Positions 1-6,253 of a stretch of DNA of 6,253 bases are shown here, piece after piece. The position numbers were made by a program, and so were the translations under genes. A model generated the notes under the pieces. That model made no database searches and was not told where the DNA came from. It saw only the letters and a program-made list of their open reading frames with translations. The first letter of the stretch is position 1. Each line of letters begins with the position of its first letter. The stretch spans positions 1 to 6,253 of the forward strand of contig DATJQF010000096.1 of NCBI GenBank assembly GCA_035505995.1, in the 5' to 3' direction. The stretch is from DATJQF01 sp035505995 (GTDB taxonomy: Bacteria > Bacteroidota > Bacteroidia > Bacteroidales > FEN-979).

Positions 1-427
1 CCCTGGGCTCTTCCCTGACGGAGGCGTAAAACACGGTGGCGATCTCCCTCAGATGACGGTAGATCTGCACGTACGACCAGTCCACCGCACCCGTTCCGCG
101 CAACTCCCGGAACAGCGCACGGTCGGGATGAGCGGCCACCCGTTGCTCCATCATATCCCGCAGGGTGTAATTCGTACGCTGCAGCACGCGGAAAACCAGC
201 TCGGCCCACCGGATCCGTTCCGCTTCCGAATCCAGGGACCCCAGAAATTCCGGCTTCCGGGTCAGGTCCAGGAAGGTCATCCAGGCCTCGCGGGAAGCGG
301 AGAAGGTCCGGGGACGGATCGCCTCGGCTTCGGCCCGGTCCAGCAACTGAGAGGCTGGTCCGGGTCTGCTCTTCTCCTGCACAGACAGGGAATTCCATTG
401 TTCCAGCGATGAGCGAAAAGGTTCCAT
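1..427 (-). CDS. AMP-forming acyl-CoA ligase family protein, N-terminal part (partial)
   Basis: The reverse strand reads open from an ATG at 427-425 to the window edge, giving 142 residues with no stop. Residues about 88-137 (TNYTLRDMMEQRVAAHPDRA, then DWSYVQIYRHLREIATVFYA) match the opening of adenylate-forming ANL enzymes: a 'heels-of-many' helix, the 'HPDRALF' turn and the 'w.y.qiy..v..ia..f' helix. Such enzymes activate a carboxylic acid as acyl-AMP and pass it to CoA; long-chain fatty acyl-CoA ligases are the nearest in style. The P-loop and the A3-A10 motifs lie beyond the edge, so the substrate cannot be judged. About 85 residues precede the recognisable domain, which is longer than usual. 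An in-frame TAA nine codons upstream with no intervening ATG supports this start. No Shine-Dalgarno is seen. The gene diverges from the aconitase operon. It could belong to another ANL subfamily. Confidence 0.72.
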   Translation of the reverse strand, partial: MEPFRSSLEQWNSLSVQEKSRPGPASQLLDRAEAEAIRPRTFSASREAWMTFLDLTRKPEFLGSLDSEAERIRWAELVFRVLQRTNYTLRDMMEQRVAAHPDRALFRELRGTGAVDWSYVQIYRHLREIATVFYASVREEPR

Positions 428-487
428 GCGATCCGGGAATGGAGTATTAACTTAGTGTTGGCTGCTGAGAATGTGAATAATTTGCGC

Positions 488-495
488 CAAAAATA
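488..495 (-). promoter_or_regulatory. Candidate -7 box for the leftward ligase gene
   Basis: Read on the reverse strand this is TATTTTTG, an exact match to the Bacteroidota -7 consensus TAnnTTTG used by the primary sigma factor. Transcription would begin near 480 and leave a leader of roughly 50 bases before the ATG at 427. No TTG-like -33 element is seen about 20 bases upstream (near 512-519), and a short degenerate motif occurs by chance in A+T-rich DNA, so the call is tentative. Confidence 0.35.
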
Positions 496-549
496 TTATA
501 TTTAGGTATATAAATATCACTAATTTTATGCCCGTAAAAAATTTTTTCG

Positions 550-557
550 TTTATTTG
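550..557 (+). promoter_or_regulatory. Candidate -7 box for the aconitase operon
   Basis: TTTATTTG matches TAnnTTTG at all fixed positions except the second. A weak TG at 529-530 sits 19 bases upstream, where the -33 element is expected. Transcription would start only about ten bases before the aconitase ATG. A second possibility is TAATTTTA at 521-528, which fails only at the last base but has no clear -33 partner. The choice between them cannot be made by eye. Confidence 0.25.
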
Positions 558-574
558 TTCCAGATTTAAATAGT

Positions 575-2836
575 ATGATGCTCGATATAAAATCGGTTGA
601 AAAAGTTTTTTCAAAGTTAGCCAAAGGAGCCGTAAAGGCAAAGACCCTCCTGAACCGGCCGCTGACCCTGACCGAAAAGATCCTGTACGGGCACCTGGCA
701 GGGGAGCCCGGAAAGCCCCTGGCGAGGGGTGAGGATTATGTGGATTTCCTGCCCGACCGGGTGGCTATGCAGGATGCGACCGCGCAGATGGCGCTGCTGC
801 AGTTCATGACGGCCGGCAGGACGCGGACGGCCGTTCCCACGACCGTGCATTGCGACCACCTGATCCTGGCGCGCGAGGGAGTGAACCGCGACCTCGCGGC
901 TGCCCTGGTCCAGAACGAGGAAGTGTTTAATTTCCTGCAGACCGTCTCGGCAAAATACGGGATCGGCTTCTGGAAACCCGGGGCAGGGATCATCCACCAG
1001 GTGGTCATCGAAAATTATGCCTTCCCGGGCGCCATGATGATCGGCACCGATTCCCATACTCCCAATGCCGGCGGGTTGGGAATGATCGCCATCGGCGTAG
1101 GCGGGGCGGATGCCGTGGATGTGATGTCGGGCATGCCGTTCGAGCTGAAAATGCCGAAGATCCTGGGCGTGGAGCTGACGGGCCGGCTGAGCGGCTGGGC
1201 TTCCGCCAAGGATGTGATCCTGAAAGTCGCTTCCATCCTGACCGTCAAAGGAGGCACCGGGCTCATCATCGAGTATTTCGGGGAAGGAGCGGAGACGATC
1301 TCAGCCACGGGAAAAGGGACCATCTGCAACATGGGGGCGGAAGTGGGGGCGACCTGTTCCCTGTTCAGCTATGACCGCCCGATGAAAGAATATCTGATGG
1401 CAACCGGCCGGACAGAGGTCGCAACCCTTGCGGAAAAATATGAAGAGTGGCTTCGCCCGGATCGGGAAGTGGTTGAGGATCCGGAAAAATATTACGACCA
1501 GCTGATCCGGATCAACCTCTCCGAGCTGGAGCCGCTGATCACCGGGCCCTATTCGCCCGACGTGGCGCATCCGGTGTCCGGGATCGGTTCCTTTGTGAAG
1601 GAGAACGGCTTTCCCGAAAAGCTGGAGGTCTGCCTGATCGGCTCCTGCACGAATTCTTCCTACGAGGATATTTCGCGGGCGGCTTCCATTGCAAAGCAGG
1701 CGAAGGAGAAGAAGCTGAAGGTGAAATCCCAGTTCGTGGTCACGCCCGGCTCGGAACAGATCCGTTATACCTGTGAAAGGGACGGGCTGCTGGATATTTT
1801 CCGCGACATCGGGGGCATCATCATGGCAAATGCCTGCGGTCCCTGCATCGGTCAATGGCAGCGGGAAATGGATCACCCGGGGAGGAAGAACTCCATCCTG
1901 AATTCCTACAACCGGAATTTCGCCAAAAGGAACGACGGGAATCCAAATACCCACAGCTTTATCGGGTCGCCGGAGATCGTCGTGGCCTATTCGCTGAAAG
2001 GGACGCTCTCCTTTAACCCGCTCACGGATGCCCTGGTCAATGAGGAAGGCAAGGAAGTGATGCTGGATGAACCCTCCGGACCGGAGCTGCCGGCAAAAGG
2101 ATTTGAAGTGAAGGACCCGGGGTACGTGGAGCCACCGAAGGATCCTTCCCGCGTGAAAGTGGAGATCAAGGCCGGATCGGACCGCCTGCAGGCGCTGGAG
2201 CCTTTTGAGCCGTGGGACGGGAAGGATATCACCGGGATGAAGCTCCTCATCAAGGCCAAGGGAAAATGCACCACCGATCATATCTCGATGGCCGGCCCCT
2301 GGCTTAAATACAGGGGGCACCTCGACAAGATCTCGGATAACCTCCTGATGGGGGCCGTGAATTTCTTCAATGATAAGACCAACGCGGTGAAGAACCAGGT
2401 CACGGGGAATTATGAAGAAGTTTCCAAAACTGCACGATTCTACAAAAGCCGGGGAATCCCGTCCCTGATCGTAGGGGACGAAAATTACGGGGAAGGATCC
2501 TCGCGGGAGCACGCCGCCATGGAGCCCAGGTACCTGGGGGTGCGTGCCGTGATCGCCCGCTCCTTCGCCCGCATCCATGAGACCAACCTCAAGAAACAGG
2601 GGATCCTGGCGCTGACCTTCCGTCATCCGTCGGATTATGACAAGATCGGGGAAAACGATACTTTTGATTTGCCCGGGTTGAAGGCCCTAAAAGCGGGGCA
2701 GCCGGTAACCCTCCGGATCATCCACCCCGACGGTTCTTCGGAAGAGATCCTTTTGAACCATTCCTACAGCGAAAGCCAGCTCAACTGGTTCCGGGCCGGC
2801 AGCGCGCTGAACGATATGAAAAAGAACCTGCATTGA
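575..2836 (+). CDS. acn: Aconitate hydratase, mitochondrial type
   Basis: This cytoplasmic enzyme of 753 residues interconverts citrate and isocitrate through cis-aconitate on a [4Fe-4S] cluster. The three cluster cysteines are C358 (GSCTNSS) and C421/C424 (ANACGPCIGQW). Active-site residues are visible at D94-H95, D159-S160-H161 (GTDSHTPNAGG), R447, R452, R580 and S642-S643-R644 (YGEGSSREHAA). The cysteine, R447, R452, R580 and S642 numbers coincide with those of mature pig heart aconitase, so the protein is full length and nearly free of net indels against it. Domains 1-3 fill about residues 1-480; a linker leads to the swivelling fourth domain from about 550. ATG also occurs at the second codon (578), and either could be used. 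No Shine-Dalgarno is seen, and the first codons are A+T-rich. It is first in the operon, ahead of citrate synthase. It is not AcnB, which has a different domain order. Confidence 0.97.
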   Translation: MMLDIKSVEKVFSKLAKGAVKAKTLLNRPLTLTEKILYGHLAGEPGKPLARGEDYVDFLPDRVAMQDATAQMALLQFMTAGRTRTAVPTTVHCDHLILAREGVNRDLAAALVQNEEVFNFLQTVSAKYGIGFWKPGAGIIHQVVIENYAFPGAMMIGTDSHTPNAGGLGMIAIGVGGADAVDVMSGMPFELKMPKILGVELTGRLSGWASAKDVILKVASILTVKGGTGLIIEYFGEGAETISATGKGTICNMGAEVGATCSLFSYDRPMKEYLMATGRTEVATLAEKYEEWLRPDREVVEDPEKYYDQLIRINLSELEPLITGPYSPDVAHPVSGIGSFVKENGFPEKLEVCLIGSCTNSSYEDISRAASIAKQAKEKKLKVKSQFVVTPGSEQIRYTCERDGLLDIFRDIGGIIMANACGPCIGQWQREMDHPGRKNSILNSYNRNFAKRNDGNPNTHSFIGSPEIVVAYSLKGTLSFNPLTDALVNEEGKEVMLDEPSGPELPAKGFEVKDPGYVEPPKDPSRVKVEIKAGSDRLQALEPFEPWDGKDITGMKLLIKAKGKCTTDHISMAGPWLKYRGHLDKISDNLLMGAVNFFNDKTNAVKNQVTGNYEEVSKTARFYKSRGIPSLIVGDENYGEGSSREHAAMEPRYLGVRAVIARSFARIHETNLKKQGILALTFRHPSDYDKIGENDTFDLPGLKALKAGQPVTLRIIHPDGSSEEILLNHSYSESQLNWFRAGSALNDMKKNLH
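597..614. repeat. Short perfect inverted repeat in the start of acn
   Basis: TTGAAAAA at 597-604 is mirrored by TTTTTCAA at 607-614 around a two-base centre. It covers roughly codons 8-14 of the aconitase gene, close behind the promoter region. The spacing differs from an FNR box (TTGA-N6-TCAA; here TTGA-N10-TCAA). The structure is real, but the residues encoded (VEKVFSK) explain it well enough, and a regulatory role is only a possibility. Confidence 0.4.
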
Positions 2837-2862
2837 GTAGCAACCGATAATACTTCTGAATT

Positions 2863-4215
2863 ATGGATATCAAGAAACTGATCAATCAACTGGCCCCGCT
2901 CACGGTGAGTTCCTGCACGATCGACGAGCAGCTTTTCCGGGAATATGATGTGAAGCGGGGGCTTCGGAATGCGGACCACACCGGGGTGCTGGTGGGCCTC
3001 ACCCACGTCGGGAACGTGGTCGGCTATGAGAAAGTGGACGGAAAGCTGGTGGCGATCGACGGAAAGCTGATCTACCGCGGCATCGATATCAACGACCTGG
3101 TGCACGGCATGCAGGCGGAAAAAAGGCCCGGCTTTGACGAAACGGTCTTCCTCCTGCTTTCCGGCCGTCTTCCGCTGAAAAAAGAGCTGGATGATTTCTC
3201 GGATATCCTGGCAGAGCTCCGGGCACTCCCGGAGAATTTCAACCGCGACATGATCCTCACCATGAAGGGAAAGGATATCATGAATATGCTGGCCCGGTCG
3301 ATCCTGGCACTGTACACGCTGGATGAGAACCCCGACGACACTTCGGTTCAGAACATCCTGAGGCAATCGATCAGCCTGATCGCAAAATTCCCGACCATCG
3401 CGGTCTATTCCTACCATGCCATGCGCCACCTGATCTATTACGATACGCTGACCGTCAGATACCCCGACCGGAAACTCGGCACGGCCGAGAATTTCCTGTA
3501 CATGCTCAAAGGCCACGAATATACCCCGCTGGAAGCGGAACTGCTGGACCTGGCGCTGGTGCTCCATGCCGAGCACGGGGGAGGGAACAATTCAACCTTC
3601 ACGACCCGCGTGGTGAGCTCCAGCGGCACCGATACCTATTCCGCCATCGTGGCCGCCATCGGCTCCCTGAAGGGACCGCTTCACGGGGGAGCCAACCTGG
3701 CCGTGGTGGACATGATGGAAAATATCAAAGCCCACGTAAAGAACTGGTCGAACGACGACGAGATCGCCGACTATCTCCGGAAGATCCTGGGAAAAGACGC
3801 GTATGACAATTCCGGCAAGATCTATGGATTCGGGCATGCCGTTTATACGGTTTCCGATCCCCGGGCCCTGCTGCTGAAAGATAAAGCCCGGCTGCTGTCG
3901 AAGGAAAAAGACCGCGAGAAGGAACTGGCCCTCTATGAAGCGATCGAGCGGATCGGGCCGGAGATCTACTATGAGTTCAAGGGGACGAAGGATAAGATGA
4001 TCTCCCCCAATGTCGACTTCTATTCGGGGTTCGTGTATGAATGCCTGAAGATCCCCAAGGAGCTCTTCACGCCGCTCTTTGCCATCTCCAGGATCTCGGG
4101 CTGGTGCGCCCACCGGCTGGAAGAGCTGATCAGCGGGAGAAGGATCATTCGTCCCGCCTACCGGTCCGTCACCCCTGCCGGGAAGTATGTCCCCCTGAAC
4201 AAGCGCAAATTATAA
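2863..4215 (+). CDS. gltA: Citrate synthase
   Basis: This enzyme of 450 residues condenses acetyl-CoA with oxaloacetate to give citrate, the entry step of the TCA cycle. The catalytic triad is H274 (LKGPLHGGAN), H325 (YGFGHAVYT) and D385 (NVDFYSG). Oxaloacetate contacts are expected from H238 (LHAEHGGGNNST), R334 (SDPR) and R410 (FAISR), with the C-terminal RIIRPAY motif near 427-433. The N-terminal segment KRGLRNADHTGVLVGLT and the overall length match the (Si)-citrate synthases of Bacteroides relatives. These are longer at the N-terminus and differ from the E. coli hexameric enzyme. 2-Methylcitrate synthase is a possible sister activity, but no prpB or prpD gene is near and aconitase is directly upstream, which favours citrate. 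The ATG at 2863 lies 26 bases after the acn stop; the spacer holds no ribosome binding site. Confidence 0.97.
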   Translation: MDIKKLINQLAPLTVSSCTIDEQLFREYDVKRGLRNADHTGVLVGLTHVGNVVGYEKVDGKLVAIDGKLIYRGIDINDLVHGMQAEKRPGFDETVFLLLSGRLPLKKELDDFSDILAELRALPENFNRDMILTMKGKDIMNMLARSILALYTLDENPDDTSVQNILRQSISLIAKFPTIAVYSYHAMRHLIYYDTLTVRYPDRKLGTAENFLYMLKGHEYTPLEAELLDLALVLHAEHGGGNNSTFTTRVVSSSGTDTYSAIVAAIGSLKGPLHGGANLAVVDMMENIKAHVKNWSNDDEIADYLRKILGKDAYDNSGKIYGFGHAVYTVSDPRALLLKDKARLLSKEKDREKELALYEAIERIGPEIYYEFKGTKDKMISPNVDFYSGFVYECLKIPKELFTPLFAISRISGWCAHRLEELISGRRIIRPAYRSVTPAGKYVPLNKRKL

Positions 4216-4237
4216 ATTTCCCGGAAAAATCTGCAGC

Positions 4238-5437
4238 ATGGAAAGACAAGCCGATTACCTGATCATCGGCGCCGGTATTATCGGACTGGCCATTGCCAGG
4301 GAACTGAAGGCACGCTATCCCCGTGCAAAGATCCTGGTGATCGAGAAGGAGCCCGACGTAGCCTATCACGGAAGCGGGAGGAACAGCGGCGTCCTGCATG
4401 CCGGGTTTTACTACTCCGCGGATTCCCTGAAAGCGAAATTCACCCGCGAGGGGAACCAGCTGATGAAGCAATATTGCCGGGAGAAGCATCTCCGGCTTAA
4501 CGAATGCAAAAAGGTGGTCGTGGCGCAAGATGAATCCGAGCTGGAAGCGCTGTACGAGCTGGACCGAAGGGGAAAGAAGAACGGGGTGGACGTTTCCCTC
4601 ATCTCTGAAAAGGAGCTGGCGGAGATCGAACCCAATGCCAAAACCTTTCAGCAGGCGTTGTTTTCGCCGAACACCGCAACGGTGGACCCGACCGAGGTCA
4701 ATATGGCGGTCAAGGAGGATCTCCGGGCGGCGGGAGTGGAATTCCTGTTCGGCGAAGGATACCGGAAGAAAGGGGAAGGCAATTCCGTCCTGACGACGGC
4801 CGGGACCCGCATCTCCGCCGGGAAGATCATCAATGCGGCCGGGCTGTATGCCGATAAGATCGCGAAGCAGTTCGGGTTCTCGGAAAAATACACGATCATC
4901 CCGTTCAAGGGGATCTACCTGAAGTACACTAAAAAAGATAAACCGATCCGGACCAACATCTACCCGGTCCCGAACCTGAAGAATCCTTTCCTGGGAGTTC
5001 ATTTCACGGTGACCGTCGACAATGTCATCAAGATCGGACCTACTTCGATCCCTGCCTTCTGGCGGGAGAATTACAAGGGATTCTCCCATTTCAGGGGGAA
5101 AGAGCTGACCAATATCCTGGGGTGGGAAAGCCGCCTGTTCCTGACCAATGCCTTTGGCTTCCGCAATCTGGCATTCGACGAGATCCGGAAATACAATCGT
5201 CGCTATTTTGTAAAGCTGGCCACCGCGCTGGTGCATCATATCGACCCATCCGGGTTCACCGAATGGAGCCGGCCCGGGATCCGTGCGCAACTGCTGAACA
5301 GGAAGACCCTGGAGCTGGTGATGGATTTTGTGGTGGAAGGGGACGACCGGACGGTTCATGTGCTGAACGCCGTTTCCCCGGCATTCACGAGCAGCTTCCC
5401 TTTCGCCCGCTGGGTGGTGGAAACCTATATCAAATAA
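4238..5437 (+). CDS. lhgO: L-2-hydroxyglutarate oxidase-like FAD-dependent oxidoreductase
   Basis: This 399-residue protein belongs to the D-amino-acid-oxidase fold (DAO). The N-terminal Rossmann motif GAGIIG at 11-16 and acidic E36 after the second strand (ILVIEKE) bind FAD. Family marks of LhgO (E. coli YgaF, human L2HGDH) follow in order: GRNSGVLHAGFYY (47-59), INAAGLYADKIA (198-209), IIPFKGIY (220-227), IYPVPNLKNPFLGVHF (241-256), GIRAQ (347-351) and HVLNAVSPAFTSS (374-386). LhgO oxidises L-2-hydroxyglutarate to 2-oxoglutarate and hands electrons to quinones, working at the inner face of the membrane; no transmembrane helix is seen here. Some positions drift from the E. coli form as I recall it: GPNAVLA becomes GPTSIPA, LIDDF becomes LVMDF, and NAPSPA becomes NAVSPA. 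A different L-2-hydroxyacid substrate is therefore possible. It starts 22 bases after the citrate synthase stop, with only a weak GGAAAA upstream. Confidence 0.87.
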   Translation: MERQADYLIIGAGIIGLAIARELKARYPRAKILVIEKEPDVAYHGSGRNSGVLHAGFYYSADSLKAKFTREGNQLMKQYCREKHLRLNECKKVVVAQDESELEALYELDRRGKKNGVDVSLISEKELAEIEPNAKTFQQALFSPNTATVDPTEVNMAVKEDLRAAGVEFLFGEGYRKKGEGNSVLTTAGTRISAGKIINAAGLYADKIAKQFGFSEKYTIIPFKGIYLKYTKKDKPIRTNIYPVPNLKNPFLGVHFTVTVDNVIKIGPTSIPAFWRENYKGFSHFRGKELTNILGWESRLFLTNAFGFRNLAFDEIRKYNRRYFVKLATALVHHIDPSGFTEWSRPGIRAQLLNRKTLELVMDFVVEGDDRTVHVLNAVSPAFTSSFPFARWVVETYIK

Positions 5438-5447
5438 ATATTCAGTT

Positions 5448-6253
5448 ATGGAGACTGTTTTTCGCTTTAAGAGAGAGGACCTGATGAACTTCATCATCCG
5501 GTACATGACCAAACTAGGGGTGCCGGAAGAGGATGCCCGCATTGTCGGGAAAGTGTTGCTTTGCGCGGATATACGGGGCGTCGAATCCCATGGCATGCAC
5601 CGGCTGGGCTCCTATTACGGAAGCCGGCTTCAGAAAGGGTACATGAACCCGCTCACCCCTTATAAAATTATCACCGAGACCCCCTCTACCGCGCTGATCG
5701 ACGGGGGAAACGGGATGGGTCAGGTGGTCTCGCACAAGGCCATGCGCATGTGCATCGAGAAAGCAAAAAAAGCGGGCATCGGAGCCATCACGATCAGGAA
5801 CAGCAATCATTTCGGGATCGCGGGATATTATTCCCTGATGGCCCTGGAAGAGGGGATGATCGGGCTCAGCATGACGAATTCACAACCCCTGGTTGCCCCC
5901 ACGTATGGCCGGACCGCTATTTTGGGAACCAATCCCATTGCCCTGGCCGCCCCGTCCGGCAAGGAGCGTCCCTTCCTGCTCGACATGGCGACCAGTGCGG
6001 TGGCATACGGGAAGATCCAGGTGTATGAAAAGAAAAAAGAGCATATCCCCATCGGGTGGGGGATCGACGAGGAAGGGCAGGTCACCAACGACCCGTCGAA
6101 GATCAGGCCCGGCGGGCATGGCGCGCTGCTTCCGCTCGGGGGAATGGAGATCACGGCAGGATATAAGGGCTACGGACTGGCGGTGATGGTGGAGATCCTC
6201 TGCTCGGCGCTTTCCGGAGGGAACTTTTTAACCAATGTCGGCGGCCCCTCCCG
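5448..6253 (+). CDS. Malate/L-lactate dehydrogenase family (Ldh_2) protein, C-terminus cut
   Basis: 268 residues are visible, about three quarters of the usual 330-360, before the window ends in frame. The family uses NAD(P) to interconvert 2-hydroxy and 2-keto acids and is unrelated in fold to classical malate and lactate dehydrogenases. Visible marks are the catalytic histidine H48 in ESHGMHR (46-52), DGGNGMGQ (85-92), the strongly conserved NSNHFGIAGYYS (118-129), TNSQPLVAPTYG with GTNPIALAAP (143-169) for the nucleotide, DMATSAVAYGK (179-189) and GYKGYGLA (238-245). Members include archaeal malate dehydrogenases, ureidoglycolate dehydrogenase (AllD), sulfolactate dehydrogenase (ComC) and 2,3-diketogulonate reductase (YiaK). 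The TCA neighbours make malate the likeliest substrate, but sequence alone does not decide it. The start is 10 bases after the lhgO stop, with no Shine-Dalgarno. Confidence 0.93.
   Translation, partial: METVFRFKREDLMNFIIRYMTKLGVPEEDARIVGKVLLCADIRGVESHGMHRLGSYYGSRLQKGYMNPLTPYKIITETPSTALIDGGNGMGQVVSHKAMRMCIEKAKKAGIGAITIRNSNHFGIAGYYSLMALEEGMIGLSMTNSQPLVAPTYGRTAILGTNPIALAAPSGKERPFLLDMATSAVAYGKIQVYEKKKEHIPIGWGIDEEGQVTNDPSKIRPGGHGALLPLGGMEITAGYKGYGLAVMVEILCSALSGGNFLTNVGGPS

Larger units (their letters stand above)
428..574. promoter_or_regulatory. A+T-rich divergent intergenic promoter region
   Basis: These 147 bases separate two genes that start in opposite directions, so promoters for both must lie here or inside the opposite gene. 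From about 470 to 574 the DNA is strikingly A+T-rich compared with the G+C-rich genes on both sides. It includes a perfect A6T6 tract at 536-547, the kind of run that bends DNA. No gene, convincing RNA structure or terminator hairpin is seen. In-frame stops upstream of both starts (TAA at 521-523 for the aconitase; the complement of 452-454 for the ligase) confirm that neither gene extends further in. Confidence 0.75.
575..6253 (+). other. Predicted TCA-entry operon (acn-gltA-lhgO-Ldh_2)
   Basis: Four genes run in the same direction with spacers of 26, 22 and 10 bases and no hairpin followed by a T-run between them, so a single transcript is likely. The functions hang together: oxaloacetate to citrate, citrate to isocitrate, a 2-hydroxyacid oxidase and a 2-hydroxyacid dehydrogenase. 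The operon continues at least to the right edge. Co-transcription is inferred from spacing and function, not shown directly. Confidence 0.75.

Noticed and set aside
53..412. Rightward open frame of 119 codons at the left edge
   Set aside because: The opposite strand carries a recognisable acyl-CoA ligase N-terminus over the same bases; this frame is its shadow.
536..547. A6T6 tract as part of a terminator
   Set aside because: It has no G+C stem before it, and both flanking genes start rather than end here; a bending or promoter element is more sensible.
597..614. FNR/CRP-type operator
   Set aside because: The half-sites are four bases too far apart for an FNR box and the position is inside the coding region.
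447..641. Leftward 64-codon frame across the intergenic region
   Set aside because: It starts inside the aconitase gene, runs through A+T-rich promoter DNA and has no recognisable features; stop codons are merely absent by chance.
1301..2626. Open frame of 441 codons on the strand opposite aconitase
   Set aside because: It lies wholly inside a certain gene. Its translation is rich in R, G, H and P with no recognisable motif, as expected for a frame opposite a G+C-rich gene.
2863..4215. 2-Methylcitrate synthase of a propionate pathway
   Set aside because: No prpB, prpD or prpE gene is near, and an ordinary aconitase is directly upstream; citrate synthase is the simpler call.
4169..5596. Open frame of 475 codons opposite the LhgO-like gene
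   Set aside because: It spans the ends of three real genes in antisense, has no family motif and has shadow-like composition.

Overview
The window looks like chromosomal DNA from a member of the Bacteroidota. Three observations support this. The aconitase and citrate synthase read like the forms found in Bacteroides and its relatives. None of the genes has a convincing Shine-Dalgarno sequence. The only sizeable non-coding stretch is sharply A+T-rich against G+C-rich genes and contains TAnnTTTG-like boxes. Genus and species cannot be judged from the sequence alone.

Layout. Positions 1-427 hold the start of a leftward gene, cut by the window edge, whose product looks like an AMP-forming acyl-CoA ligase. 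Positions 428-574 are an A+T-rich divergent intergenic region that must serve both directions. From 575 to the right edge four rightward genes follow with gaps of 26, 22 and 10 bases, which suggests one operon: aconitase (575-2836), citrate synthase (2863-4215), an L-2-hydroxyglutarate oxidase-like flavoprotein (4238-5437), and a malate/L-lactate dehydrogenase of the Ldh_2 family (5448 to the edge, C-terminus missing).

How they fit together. Citrate synthase and aconitase are the first two steps of the oxidative TCA branch. The Ldh_2 enzyme could be a malate dehydrogenase that supplies oxaloacetate. Malate dehydrogenases are known to reduce 2-oxoglutarate slowly to the dead-end compound L-2-hydroxyglutarate, and LhgO-type oxidases return it to 2-oxoglutarate. 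The operon can therefore be read as a TCA entry module with its own metabolite-repair enzyme. This is an inference from gene order and family knowledge. Isocitrate dehydrogenase, often found with these genes in Bacteroidota, is not in the window. I see no mobile element, CRISPR array, tRNA, rRNA or obvious foreign DNA. The genes are ordinary central metabolism, and the point of interest is the pairing of the last two with the first two.
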